Assembly (NCBI GenBank): GCA_007748055.1
Contig: CP036279.1
Coordinates: 2,666,001 to 2,730,000, forward strand
DNA from: Kolteria novifilia
Lineage (GTDB): Bacteria; Planctomycetota; Planctomycetia; Kolteriales; Kolteriaceae
DNA: 64,000 bases
Direction: 5' to 3'
Both the position numbers and the translations under genes were made by a program. The notes under the pieces are model-generated. The model made no database searches, was not told the DNA's origin, and was given only the letters and a program-made list of their open reading frames with translations. Positions within the stretch are counted from its first letter, which is position 1. Each line of letters begins with the position of its first letter. Of this stretch, positions 56,034 to 64,000 are shown one piece after another.

Positions 56034-58649
56034 TTGCCGGACTCCACTTTTCTTGTTCGGCGTCTTCATGGCACCGAACCGGTCAGTAACCTCTTTCGTT
56101 TCGAACTCGAACTCGTCACCAAGAAGGAGACCGAGGTCGCGTTCGATGCGGTGCTTGGCCAGTCGGCGACATTGGACCTCGACGTTGGCGGTCCATCGAC
56201 GCGCCACGTCAACGGCATCATTTCCGAGTTCGCTCGCGTCGACATGGGCGTCAAGTGGACCTCGTACCGGGCGGTTATCGTTCCCAGGCTCTGGTTGCTG
56301 ACGAAGGACCGCCGTAGCCGAGTCTTTCAACAGCTTTCCGTGGTCGACGTTGTCGAGCAAGTGCTCGGCGAAGCGAGCGTCGACGTCCGCGCCGAACTGT
56401 CCGATACGTACGTCGCCAAGAATTACTGCGTTCAGTATCGAGAGTCCACCTTCCGTTTTCTCCAACGCATCCTAGAAGAGCACGGCATCTTCTTCGGGTG
56501 GAAACACGAAAAGGATTCCCACCAACTCGTACTCTGGGACGACGTGAGTCGTGCCGCCAAGGTCGCGGGCGACTCGTGGACATTTCATCCGATCAAGGGG
56601 GGGATTGCCAAGAAGGGGACGATCCACACCTGGCGCGTCCATCAGCAGATCGCGGCGGGCAACTATAGCGTGCGAGACCTCGCCTTCCAACTAAGGGATC
56701 AGGTCGTCGGCGCCATCAATCCCTTGCTTGAGAACGCCGCGGTCGGCAACGAGCAGCACAAGCTACTCTCGGGAACGAACCGCGGAATCGAAGTCCGCGA
56801 GCACTCGCCCCAGTTCGCCCAGTGGTTCGACGACGTCGGGCCCAACGGCGATGACCAAAGCGACCAGATGGGGGCGATCTATGCCGAGGGGACTCGGGCC
56901 GCGAAACTGATGATGGAACGCCACGCCTCGGAGAGTTTGTGGATCGAGGGGACAAGCAATGTCCCGGTGCTCACCTCCGGGCACCTCTTGAAAACGAAGA
57001 AGGTTCCCGCCGGCGATGGATCGTTCCTGGTCACGTCGGTGCTCCACGAGGCGAACCAACCAATTGGTGTCGACGACGAGTCGGAGAGTTTCTGGTATCG
57101 CAATCAGTTCCGGTGCCGGCCCTCGACTCTTCCCTTTCGGCCCGCGCTCACGACGGCGAAGCCGAATGTGGGACCGGAAGCGGCGGTGGTGGAAGGCCCC
57201 CGGGAGGGCCATCCCCACATCGACAAGCACGGCCGCGTGCGGGTGCGATTCTCTTGGAGCGACGATCTCGAGGAGACCTCCTCGTGTTGGCTTCGCGTCG
57301 GGCATCCCTGGGCGGGCAAGAACCGCGGTCACGTCCACTTCCCACGAGTCGGCGACGAGGTGGTCGTCAACTTCTACCAGCACGATCCCGATCGTCCCTA
57401 CGTCGATGGCTCGATGCACAACGCGACCAACACTCACCCGCGCGACGTGCCCGAGAACTCCCAGCAAACGGTATTTCGCTCCGGGGGACTTAGCGACAGC
57501 GCCGAGTACACCGGGATCGCGATGGACGATCAGGTCAGTCACCTGCAGATGTTCTCCTCGAGTGACATGAGCCAGTCGCTCGGGGGCGACTTCTACCACA
57601 ATACTTCCGGCGCCCATCAAGCGAACATCGGCAGCTACCACGCGAAGTACGTCGGCTCGACGATCGCCAAAGAGGTCAATCCGGACAAGAGTCAGTCGCA
57701 GACGTCGCGGAGCAATCGCAAGTCGGCCACGAGTAGGAGCTCGGCGGAAGTCGTTCGCGGGAAGATCCGAGCAGCGGCGGCGAAGCAAGGTTTGAGTCAA
57801 CATCTCTCGAGTGGGGCGAGCGGCGCCACGTCCAGTGGTCCCACGACGTCGAGTGGACGGGGGTCGGAAGGGGGGCCAGCCGACTGGCCCTCCGACGACG
57901 GGGACAGCGCCTTCGACGAGATTGCGACCGATTCGGAACTCATTTGGGGGATGAAGGAAGAAGGAGTCGTCGGATTCTGGGAGGAACTCACCGTCGGTAT
58001 CCACAATGCGAATTTCTTCAACCCCATTGGGCTTTTCTACATCGGTTCGGGTGCCTCCGCGTCGGCCACCGCCGCCACGGAATTGGTCGATCCCTTCTCG
58101 GCGCTCTTCGCGGTACAGTGCCAGGGCAACTTGTCAAACGTGTTCGGGACGACCAACGCGTTGATCTACGGACCGGCGATCAAGACGATTCACGGGCCGC
58201 GGATCGACTTCAAGGCCGGATCGGGGGTGCTCTACAACACGAACAGCGCCTGCATCGCCGCCGCGGTCTTCGCGTTGCTCTATCTGGTGTTCACCATTCT
58301 TCAGCGGGTCGCCAACTACTGGATGGATCACAAGGATGGAGGAGACTATTCATCGTCCCGCTTCGACAAAGCGATGTGGCTCGAGGTAGGCCACATCGAG
58401 TGTCTCAACGTCTGCCAGCTATTGGAGACGACCGGCTACTTCGTGTACGACACCCAAGCGATGGCGGGATCATACGTCACGACGTTCACCGATGCCGTCG
58501 CGTCCCTCTTCGTCGCGACGGGAACGTACGCGGCCACGAAGTGGTCGGAATTGTTGGCGTGGGTGATCGCGAATCTCTGTTGGATCGTCGTCGCGCTCGT
58601 GATCGCGGTCTCCGCCATCGTCATTGTGTTGACGTACGAGTTCGCGTGA
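56034..58649 (+). CDS. vgrG: VgrG (T6SS spike) paralogue 1 with membrane-segment extension
   Basis: The protein has 871 residues from the TTG at 56034. The gp27/gp5-like VgrG core (to about 520) contains STFLVRRLHGTEPVS, YCVQYRESTFRFLQRILEEHG, FAQWFDDVGP, and the OB domain CWLRVGHPWAGKNRGHVHFP and RVGDEVVVNFYQHDPDRPYV. A disordered Ser-rich linker (about 550-620) precedes an extension with hydrophobic segments (about 735-760 and 825-868) and the motif NYWMDHKDGG. The frame is open upstream, and the family sequence LRTPLPDS continues before 56034. The real start is probably near 55986, where AGGAGG lies six bases before an ATC codon. Confidence 0.85.
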   Translation: MPDSTFLVRRLHGTEPVSNLFRFELELVTKKETEVAFDAVLGQSATLDLDVGGPSTRHVNGIISEFARVDMGVKWTSYRAVIVPRLWLLTKDRRSRVFQQLSVVDVVEQVLGEASVDVRAELSDTYVAKNYCVQYRESTFRFLQRILEEHGIFFGWKHEKDSHQLVLWDDVSRAAKVAGDSWTFHPIKGGIAKKGTIHTWRVHQQIAAGNYSVRDLAFQLRDQVVGAINPLLENAAVGNEQHKLLSGTNRGIEVREHSPQFAQWFDDVGPNGDDQSDQMGAIYAEGTRAAKLMMERHASESLWIEGTSNVPVLTSGHLLKTKKVPAGDGSFLVTSVLHEANQPIGVDDESESFWYRNQFRCRPSTLPFRPALTTAKPNVGPEAAVVEGPREGHPHIDKHGRVRVRFSWSDDLEETSSCWLRVGHPWAGKNRGHVHFPRVGDEVVVNFYQHDPDRPYVDGSMHNATNTHPRDVPENSQQTVFRSGGLSDSAEYTGIAMDDQVSHLQMFSSSDMSQSLGGDFYHNTSGAHQANIGSYHAKYVGSTIAKEVNPDKSQSQTSRSNRKSATSRSSAEVVRGKIRAAAAKQGLSQHLSSGASGATSSGPTTSSGRGSEGGPADWPSDDGDSAFDEIATDSELIWGMKEEGVVGFWEELTVGIHNANFFNPIGLFYIGSGASASATAATELVDPFSALFAVQCQGNLSNVFGTTNALIYGPAIKTIHGPRIDFKAGSGVLYNTNSACIAAAVFALLYLVFTILQRVANYWMDHKDGGDYSSSRFDKAMWLEVGHIECLNVCQLLETTGYFVYDTQAMAGSYVTTFTDAVASLFVATGTYAATKWSELLAWVIANLCWIVVALVIAVSAIVIVLTYEFA

Positions 58650-58703
58650 GGGGCTGAGGCAACTCGCTCGAATCTGGATTCAACGTGTTAGGGAGGCGAG
58701 AGG

Positions 58704-59336
58704 ATGTCTTCGGAACTTGAGGGCATCGAGTTGGCCGAGTTGCCATTCGATACCGATTTCAGCGCGCCCTCGCGACGGATTGTCTCCGCGGGCTCGGTGA
58801 CCATCGCGAGTTTGCCGGGAGTCGAACCAGTCGACATTCCACTGGTCTCGATCGAGGCGCCGGGTATTGAAGGACTGACCGGTGGGGGCGTGGAAATCTC
58901 CGCGAGTGAGTTCGTCACCCTCACCGCGGGTGCCGGCTGCGGGATTCAGCTCCTCGACGCCGCCGGCGAGCTGACGATCGAGTTTCCCGCCGACGGATTG
59001 CTCACGATTCAGTCGGATGACTTCAATCAGATGATCCTGATGGAAGCGGTGGGAATTCAAATCTTGACTCCCGAAACGATCACGATGACCACCGGGGAGT
59101 GCTACGTCGAGATCAACAACGAGACCGGGGTCGACATCGATTGCTTTGGGGTTTCCTTTCTTCTCATCGACGAAGCTGGCATTCAGCTTGGATGTTACTC
59201 ATCGACCTTCGTCGCCACCGAGACCGCGATCGCGATGGCATCGACGACTGTTTCCATCAATGGCACGATCGAATTGACCGGGGAGACCTCCATCACCGGC
59301 GCGGCGACCATTACCGGTGGCCTGATCGTCGCATAG
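58704..59336 (+). CDS. Beta-solenoid-like protein between VgrGs
   Basis: The protein has 210 residues with short repeated strands of alternating Ile/Val/Thr/Ser and Gly turns: for example VEISASEFVTLTAGAGCGIQ, LTIQSDDFNQMILMEAVGIQ, INGTIELTGETSITGAATIT. This is the texture of the VgrG gp5-type beta-helix needle, here as a separate gene. It may add to the spike tip or serve as a cargo adaptor. No cysteine-rich or catalytic motif was seen. It lies 54 bases after VgrG 1, in the same operon. Confidence 0.6.
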   Translation: MSSELEGIELAELPFDTDFSAPSRRIVSAGSVTIASLPGVEPVDIPLVSIEAPGIEGLTGGGVEISASEFVTLTAGAGCGIQLLDAAGELTIEFPADGLLTIQSDDFNQMILMEAVGIQILTPETITMTTGECYVEINNETGVDIDCFGVSFLLIDEAGIQLGCYSSTFVATETAIAMASTTVSINGTIELTGETSITGAATITGGLIVA

Positions 59337-59397
59337 GAACGACGTCGGGAAGTCGCTTATGGAATCGATCCATTCATGAGAAAACAGAAAGCGTCCA

Positions 59398-60156
59398 ATG
59401 CCCCAGTTACCAGCGATCAAGGAAATTCCGCCGCTTGACCCGCTGCCGGACTTGAGTTGTCTCACGGTGTTCAACGAGTCGTCGTTCGATGGCCTAAAGA
59501 ACTTCATCCAAACGATGCGTCCCGATCTTCCTCCGGTGCTTCAGGGACAACTCGATTGGTGCTCGGCGCAACTCGAGCACATTCAAGGGGAACTCCCCGG
59601 AGCGATGACGAATCTCAAGGCGACGATTGAGGAGATGCACACCTCGCTCGGGCAGATGCGCGAGAAGATCAACGACTCCCCGAAGTTGATCGAGGAGGCC
59701 AAGAAGAAGAGAGAGTCGCTCATGAAGCGGGCCCGGGCCAAGATGTCCAAGCCCCAGCGAAGAGGCGAGGTCGTTGAGAACTGGCACGAGCCCGCACGCA
59801 GCGAGGTGATCGGTCACTTTCTCGGAAGGCACGTCGGGGAGTTGGCACTGGAGGCGGGACTCGACGACTTCCACGATTGGGCCATGGAATCGGGGATGGG
59901 AGACCTCTACGACTCGGCCCTTGTGGGGAGCGAGCCCAGTCAGCCGCGCAAGGGTCGCCCGAAATCGCAGCCGCGCAACTGGTCGGAGTACCTCAGAAAT
60001 AGCGAACTTGGACCGGAGACGAATGCCTCCGTGACCGATACGCCCGAGGAGTCCCGGACACCGAACGAGGAGGCGAAGAATCCCGCTTCCTACGCTTCCT
60101 GGCACGATTGGCTGAACTCCACCGACCGCGCCCGAAGAAAACAGAATCCCTCCTGA
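59398..60156 (+). CDS. Hypothetical coiled-coil protein in the VgrG operon
   Basis: The protein has 252 residues. A central helical stretch (about 50-125: AMTNLKATIEEMHTSLGQMR, then KKKRESLMKRARAKMSKPQ) is probably a coiled coil, followed by a charged Pro/Ser-rich disordered end. It may be an adaptor or chaperone that loads cargo on the neighbouring VgrG, as DUF-type adaptors do. No family was recognised. Confidence 0.55.
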   Translation: MPQLPAIKEIPPLDPLPDLSCLTVFNESSFDGLKNFIQTMRPDLPPVLQGQLDWCSAQLEHIQGELPGAMTNLKATIEEMHTSLGQMREKINDSPKLIEEAKKKRESLMKRARAKMSKPQRRGEVVENWHEPARSEVIGHFLGRHVGELALEAGLDDFHDWAMESGMGDLYDSALVGSEPSQPRKGRPKSQPRNWSEYLRNSELGPETNASVTDTPEESRTPNEEAKNPASYASWHDWLNSTDRARRKQNPS

Positions 60157-60255
60157 CTAGATTTCTTGTGGATCAAGTGCCCAGCCATCGTTTAAAGGGG
60201 AACGTACCCGAGGCATCGCGCCGAGTGGTGGAGAACAAACCGAGGCATCGAATTC

Positions 60256-62937
60256 GTGAGGAGCGATTCACTGAATCCGCGGTCACTGCGTCTGAATACG
60301 TCGCTCCCCGACGGTGTGCTCTCGGTCCGCCGGCTGCGCGGCCAAGAGGCCATTGGTGACCTCTACCGCTTCGAGATCGACTTGGTCGCGCGCCCGGAAA
60401 CGTCAGTTTCCCCCGAGACCCTCCTCGGAAAGTCGGCCACCCTCGTCATCCAGCTCCCCGATCAGCCCGTGCGGCGCATCAACGGCATCATCGGCGAGTT
60501 CACCCAAGGCCAAACCGGCGAGCTCTACACCTCCTATCGAGCGGTGCTCGTTCCCAGATTCTGGCTGCTGACCAAGGACCGGCGAACGCGCGCGTTCCAG
60601 CAGATGTCGGTCACCGACATCGCCATCAAGGTCCTCCGCGATGCCGGCGTCGAGGTCGAGGTTCACGACCTCGGGACCTACGTCGCCCAGAACTTCTGCG
60701 TTCAGTACCGCGAATCGACCTTCAACTTCGTCCAACGCATCCTCCAAGAGAGCGGACTCTACTACAACTGGACGCACACCGAGGACGCGCATCGCCTCAT
60801 CATCCTGGACAGGACGGAGAATACCTATGCCGTCGCCGGGCAGACCTGGCGCTTCCTTCCCATCGCCGGTGGGACGCGCGCGACGGGGACGATCTCCCGT
60901 TGGGAACTGCGTCAGGAACTGACGGCCGGCGAGTTCCAAGTGCGCGACTTGGCGTTTCAGTTGCGAGAGCAACTCGTCGACGCCGCCACGCCGCTGATCG
61001 AGAAGATCGAATGGGCTTCGACGACCCAAGCGTTACTCGGCGACGCGAACCGGAAGATCGCGATGGTCGAGCATGGTCCCGAGTTCGCCCAGTGGTTTGA
61101 CGATGTCGGTCCCTCGGGGGAAGACTCGAGCGCGGACCTCGGGGATCTCTACGGCGAGGGGCAGAAGGTGGTTCGCCGCTTCATGGAACGCCACGTCGCT
61201 CAAGGCTTGGGGATCACCGGCGCCAGCGACATCGCCGCCATTGAGGCCGGGAAGGTGCTCAGCACCTCGAACACGCCCGGCGGGAGCGGCACCTTCTTGG
61301 TCCGCGAGGTGACGCACGAGGCCGTTCAGCCGGTCCCCTGGGCGACCGCGGGCGAGGACAGTGAGCCCTTCTCGTACCAGAACACCTTCGACGTGCTGCC
61401 CACGAGTTCTCCCTATCGCCCCGCGCTGACCGCGACGAAACCGAAGGCCGGTCCGGAACCTGCCGTCGTGGTCGGGCCGAGGGAAGGGCATCCTCACGTC
61501 GACAAGCACGGCCGGGTGCGCGTCGCGTTCTCCTGGAGCGACGACGAGCAGACCAATCTCTCTTGCTGGCTCCGCGTTGGGCACGCGTGGGCGGGCAAGC
61601 AGCGCGGGCACGTTCATCTGCCTCGGGTCGGCGACGAGGTGATCGTCAACTTCTACCAGCAAGACCCCGATCGCCCCTTCGTCGATCACTCGGTGCACAA
61701 TGCGGAGAGTCTCCACCCGCGCGATCTGCCCGACAACAACCAGCAGTCGGTCTTTCGCTCCGCGGGGCTCAGTGACAGCTCCGACTTTACCGGCATCGCG
61801 ATGGACGATCTGGCGAGCCATTTGCAGTTCTTTTCGTCCAACGACATGAGCCGGACACATGGGAGCAACTTCTACGAAAACGTCGGCGGGGGCAAGCAGA
61901 GCAACATTGCTGGCAATCGTTCGAGCTACCTCGGTCCGTCGATCTATAAGCCGATGGCCCCCAACGTCGGCAGTTCCAGCTCGTCGGGCAGCACCTCCTC
62001 GAAGGATAAGCTTGCCGCGCTGCACCAACGAATGATGGAGCAGGCTCGTTCCCAGAGCGTCTCGACGGGATCTTCGAGCAAGCGGGGATCCTCGGCGACC
62101 TCCGACGCGAACACGTCGGGCGACTCCGGTTCAGGTGGTGTTGGGGGCCCCGCCGCCTGGTCCGCGAGCGGCGATAGCACCTTTGACGAGATCAGCTCGG
62201 AGGGCGACTTGACGTTCGGGATCTTCGAGATGGGGGCCGTGGGCGTCAACGACACCCTGATTCTGGGTACGGTTAACTATCCGACGATCAATCCCATCGG
62301 TCTCTCCTTCATGTCGGGGATCGTTTCGGTGGAAGGTGCAGCCATCGCGGGGACGCTCTCCGGGATCTGGGGCAACTTGGCCGCGGTGGAAGTCATGGGG
62401 GTGCCCATCGCGACGCTTGGAGCCTACACGCGTGCGACCTACGGACCGACGTCGATCATTGGTCACGGTCCGAGCGTTTTCTCTTGTCCCGGGTCGGGCG
62501 CCGTCTACGAAGCCACCTCGGCGCTATCGGTGGCGACGGCAATCTTCGCTCTTCTGTCCTTCGCATTGGATATCCTAAAGAGGTTCTTCAACTACTGGAT
62601 GGACCACAAGGACGGAGGGACCTACTCGGAATCACGCCTCGAGAAGGTCGTTCTGTTCCAGTTGGCCGTCATGGAGTGTCAGTCGATTTGGTTCCAGTTG
62701 GAGTTGCTCAACTACTATCTGCAAGATGCCACTCAGGAATTTGCCGTTCTCTCCACCACCTTGCTAGGCTGGATCTCGACGCTCTTTACGTTTCCCGCGT
62801 TGAGTTGGGCGATTGTGGAAACCCAATTCGCGGCGTTCTTCACGGCTGGCTTCACCAGGGTCATCATTGTCCTGATCAAATCATTGATCTTTTTGGGGAT
62901 CATCATCGGGATCCTCTTTGCGACGGGTACGATCTAG
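60256..62937 (+). CDS. vgrG: VgrG (T6SS spike) paralogue 2 with membrane-segment extension
   Basis: The protein has 893 residues from GTG at 60256. The VgrG core (to about 535) has GVLSVRRLRGQEAIGDLYRF, FCVQYRESTFNFVQRILQ, FAQWFDDVGPSG, and the OB segment CWLRVGHAWAGKQRGHVHLP, with RVGDEVIVNFYQQDPDRPFV. A Ser/Gly-rich linker (about 560-635) leads to a C-terminal region with several hydrophobic helices, including a final one (IIVLIKSLIFLGIIIGILFA). It shares NYWMDHKDGG with paralogue 1. The extension is about 250 residues and is not a known VgrG effector domain that I recognise. Confidence 0.88.
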   Translation: MRSDSLNPRSLRLNTSLPDGVLSVRRLRGQEAIGDLYRFEIDLVARPETSVSPETLLGKSATLVIQLPDQPVRRINGIIGEFTQGQTGELYTSYRAVLVPRFWLLTKDRRTRAFQQMSVTDIAIKVLRDAGVEVEVHDLGTYVAQNFCVQYRESTFNFVQRILQESGLYYNWTHTEDAHRLIILDRTENTYAVAGQTWRFLPIAGGTRATGTISRWELRQELTAGEFQVRDLAFQLREQLVDAATPLIEKIEWASTTQALLGDANRKIAMVEHGPEFAQWFDDVGPSGEDSSADLGDLYGEGQKVVRRFMERHVAQGLGITGASDIAAIEAGKVLSTSNTPGGSGTFLVREVTHEAVQPVPWATAGEDSEPFSYQNTFDVLPTSSPYRPALTATKPKAGPEPAVVVGPREGHPHVDKHGRVRVAFSWSDDEQTNLSCWLRVGHAWAGKQRGHVHLPRVGDEVIVNFYQQDPDRPFVDHSVHNAESLHPRDLPDNNQQSVFRSAGLSDSSDFTGIAMDDLASHLQFFSSNDMSRTHGSNFYENVGGGKQSNIAGNRSSYLGPSIYKPMAPNVGSSSSSGSTSSKDKLAALHQRMMEQARSQSVSTGSSSKRGSSATSDANTSGDSGSGGVGGPAAWSASGDSTFDEISSEGDLTFGIFEMGAVGVNDTLILGTVNYPTINPIGLSFMSGIVSVEGAAIAGTLSGIWGNLAAVEVMGVPIATLGAYTRATYGPTSIIGHGPSVFSCPGSGAVYEATSALSVATAIFALLSFALDILKRFFNYWMDHKDGGTYSESRLEKVVLFQLAVMECQSIWFQLELLNYYLQDATQEFAVLSTTLLGWISTLFTFPALSWAIVETQFAAFFTAGFTRVIIVLIKSLIFLGIIIGILFATGTI

Positions 62938-63033
62938 TGGTCGATGACCGTCGCATGCCGATGAGCAGCCGAGAGACGAAGGGCATGGTGCCACCATGTC
63001 GACATTGAGCCCTTGCAGGGGACTTGCGATCCG

Positions 63034-64000
63034 ATGAGTTCTTTTTCCCAAGCCGAACGCCCCTTGCGGCTGAAGACGTCGCTGGCGGATGACGCCCTGA
63101 TGATTCACCGGTTGCGCGGTCGCGAGGCGGTGGGAGATCTCTATCGCTTTGAACTCGATCTGGTCGCCGCCAATGAGACCGAGATCCCGTTCGATCGCCT
63201 GCTTGGCCATTCGGCGACGATCACGATTGACATTCCCGGCCAGTCCAAACGGCATGTCAACGGCATCATCGCGGAGTTCCAACGGGGGCATACGGGCCCC
63301 TCGCTCACATCGTATCGTGCGGTCCTGGTTCCCAAGTTGTGGCTACTGACCAAGGACTTTCGCAGCCGTGTCTTTCAGCGGAAGACCGCCGTCGAGATCG
63401 CGCTGAAACTGATGCGCGACGCCGGCATCGACGCGGAAGCGCATTCCCTCGGCTCGCTCACGAGCCAGAACTACAGCGTTCAGTACCGCGAATCGACGTT
63501 CAACTTCATCCAGCGCATCCTCCAGGAGTGCGGCCTCTTCTACAACTGGCGACATTCCAAGGATTCGCACCGCTTGGTGATCCTCGACAGTCTCGAGAAC
63601 ACGCACTCGGTCGATGGCGGGGCCTGGGCGTTTCATCCGATCACCGGTGGTGCGCGCCGCACCGGGGTCATCCGGTCCTGGGAAGTGCATCAGGAATTGA
63701 CGCCGGGAAGCTTCAGCGTGCGCGATCGTGCGTTCCAGCTTCGTGACCAGCTCGTTAGCTCGATGGCTCCGATCCTCGAAAAGGTTGAACTCGGGACTCA
63801 GTCAAAGACGCTCTTGACCGAATCGAACAAGAAGGTGGAGGTTAGCGAACATGGTCCGGAGTTCGCGCAGTGGTTCGACGACGTCGGGCCCCAGGGCGAG
63901 GAGCAGAGCGGCGACCTGAATTCAATCTATTCGGAGAGTCAGCGGGTCGTCCGAATCTTGATGGAACGCCACGCCGCCGACAGTATCTGGGTGCGGGGAT
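63034..64000 (+). CDS. vgrG: VgrG (T6SS spike) paralogue 3, cut by window end
   Basis: It is open from ATG at 63034 to the last base, at least 322 residues. The N-terminus has LRLKTSLADDALMIHRLRGR, then YSVQYRESTFNFIQRILQEC and FAQWFDDVGPQG, as in the two upstream copies, to which it is closely similar. The C-terminal part and any extension lie beyond the window. It is about 97 bases after paralogue 2 in the same direction, so the three are tandem duplicates. Confidence 0.9.
   Translation, partial: MSSFSQAERPLRLKTSLADDALMIHRLRGREAVGDLYRFELDLVAANETEIPFDRLLGHSATITIDIPGQSKRHVNGIIAEFQRGHTGPSLTSYRAVLVPKLWLLTKDFRSRVFQRKTAVEIALKLMRDAGIDAEAHSLGSLTSQNYSVQYRESTFNFIQRILQECGLFYNWRHSKDSHRLVILDSLENTHSVDGGAWAFHPITGGARRTGVIRSWEVHQELTPGSFSVRDRAFQLRDQLVSSMAPILEKVELGTQSKTLLTESNKKVEVSEHGPEFAQWFDDVGPQGEEQSGDLNSIYSESQRVVRILMERHAADSIWVRG

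Noticed and set aside
56034-64000. A complete type VI secretion system
   Set aside because: Only spike (VgrG) and accessory genes lie in the window; no sheath, baseplate, membrane complex or ClpV was seen.

Overview
The window is GC-rich bacterial chromosome carrying one complete-looking prophage. The host is most likely a planctomycete. This is inferred from a DUF1559 pseudopilin-like protein with an H-x9-DG-type C-terminus, a secreted PQQ-propeller protein, a TPR/SPINDLY-type O-GlcNAc transferase homologue and a GYF_2-domain membrane protein. No rRNA or other phylogenetic marker is present, so the assignment rests on family content only.

Left host flank (1-9909). It holds the N-terminal part of an IS66 TnpC transposase cut by the window edge, a low-GC membrane protein, a 128-bp tandem duplication, and a dead CHC2-like zinc-finger remnant. 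These are followed by four ordinary housekeeping or surface genes: a TPR-GT41 glycosyltransferase, an APC permease, a PQQ-propeller protein and a DUF1559 protein. The flank ends with an ISAs1-family transposase wrecked by an 84-bp MITE.

Prophage (9910-54776). A 49-bp perfect direct repeat marks attL (9910-9958) and attR (54728-54776). attR lies inside an intact tRNA-Arg(TCG) gene and attL is the displaced 3' part. The tyrosine integrase sits next to attL. Nearly all genes run leftward. From right to left they are: a regulatory region with palindromes and two small early genes; two DUF-type proteins, one with a long Gly-Asp-Gly-Tyr hexanucleotide-repeat tail; a CsrA homologue; a recombination/replication block (Fe-S PD-(D/E)XK nuclease, AAA/Sak4-like ATPase, SSB-tailed protein, DUF1376 protein, ASCH protein, RuvC-fold protein, DUF5664 nucleotide hydrolase); a second CsrA-like protein; a probable lysis block with a membrane-anchored papain-like protease, a lipoprotein and small membrane proteins; a tail-fibre-like protein; a sigma-70-family factor; small and large (GpA) terminase; lambda-type portal; a ClpP-like protease-major capsid fusion; head-tail and tail genes, including a tail-assembly gene with an A9 -1 frameshift site just before the tape measure gene; and large baseplate/tip proteins. 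The left arm carries an XRE repressor with its own small regulon of repeated operators (core TTCTGCA), a cargo-like cluster of small genes, a second MITE copy, a secreted thermonuclease, a LuxR-type HTH protein and the integrase. The gene set is that of a siphovirus-like temperate phage.

Right host flank (54777-64000). After the tRNA come a C39-like protease with a zinc ribbon and a locus of three tandem VgrG (type VI secretion spike) paralogues, the last cut by the window end. Two of these VgrGs carry a related C-terminal extension with transmembrane segments and a shared NYWMDHKDGG motif. Between them lie a beta-solenoid-like protein and a coiled-coil protein. No other T6SS structural gene is in the window.

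The most unusual signals are the membrane-segment VgrG extensions, the papain-like protease in lysis position, the pair of phage CsrA homologues with a phage sigma factor, the programmed-frameshift site, and the five-copy operator family around the repressor.
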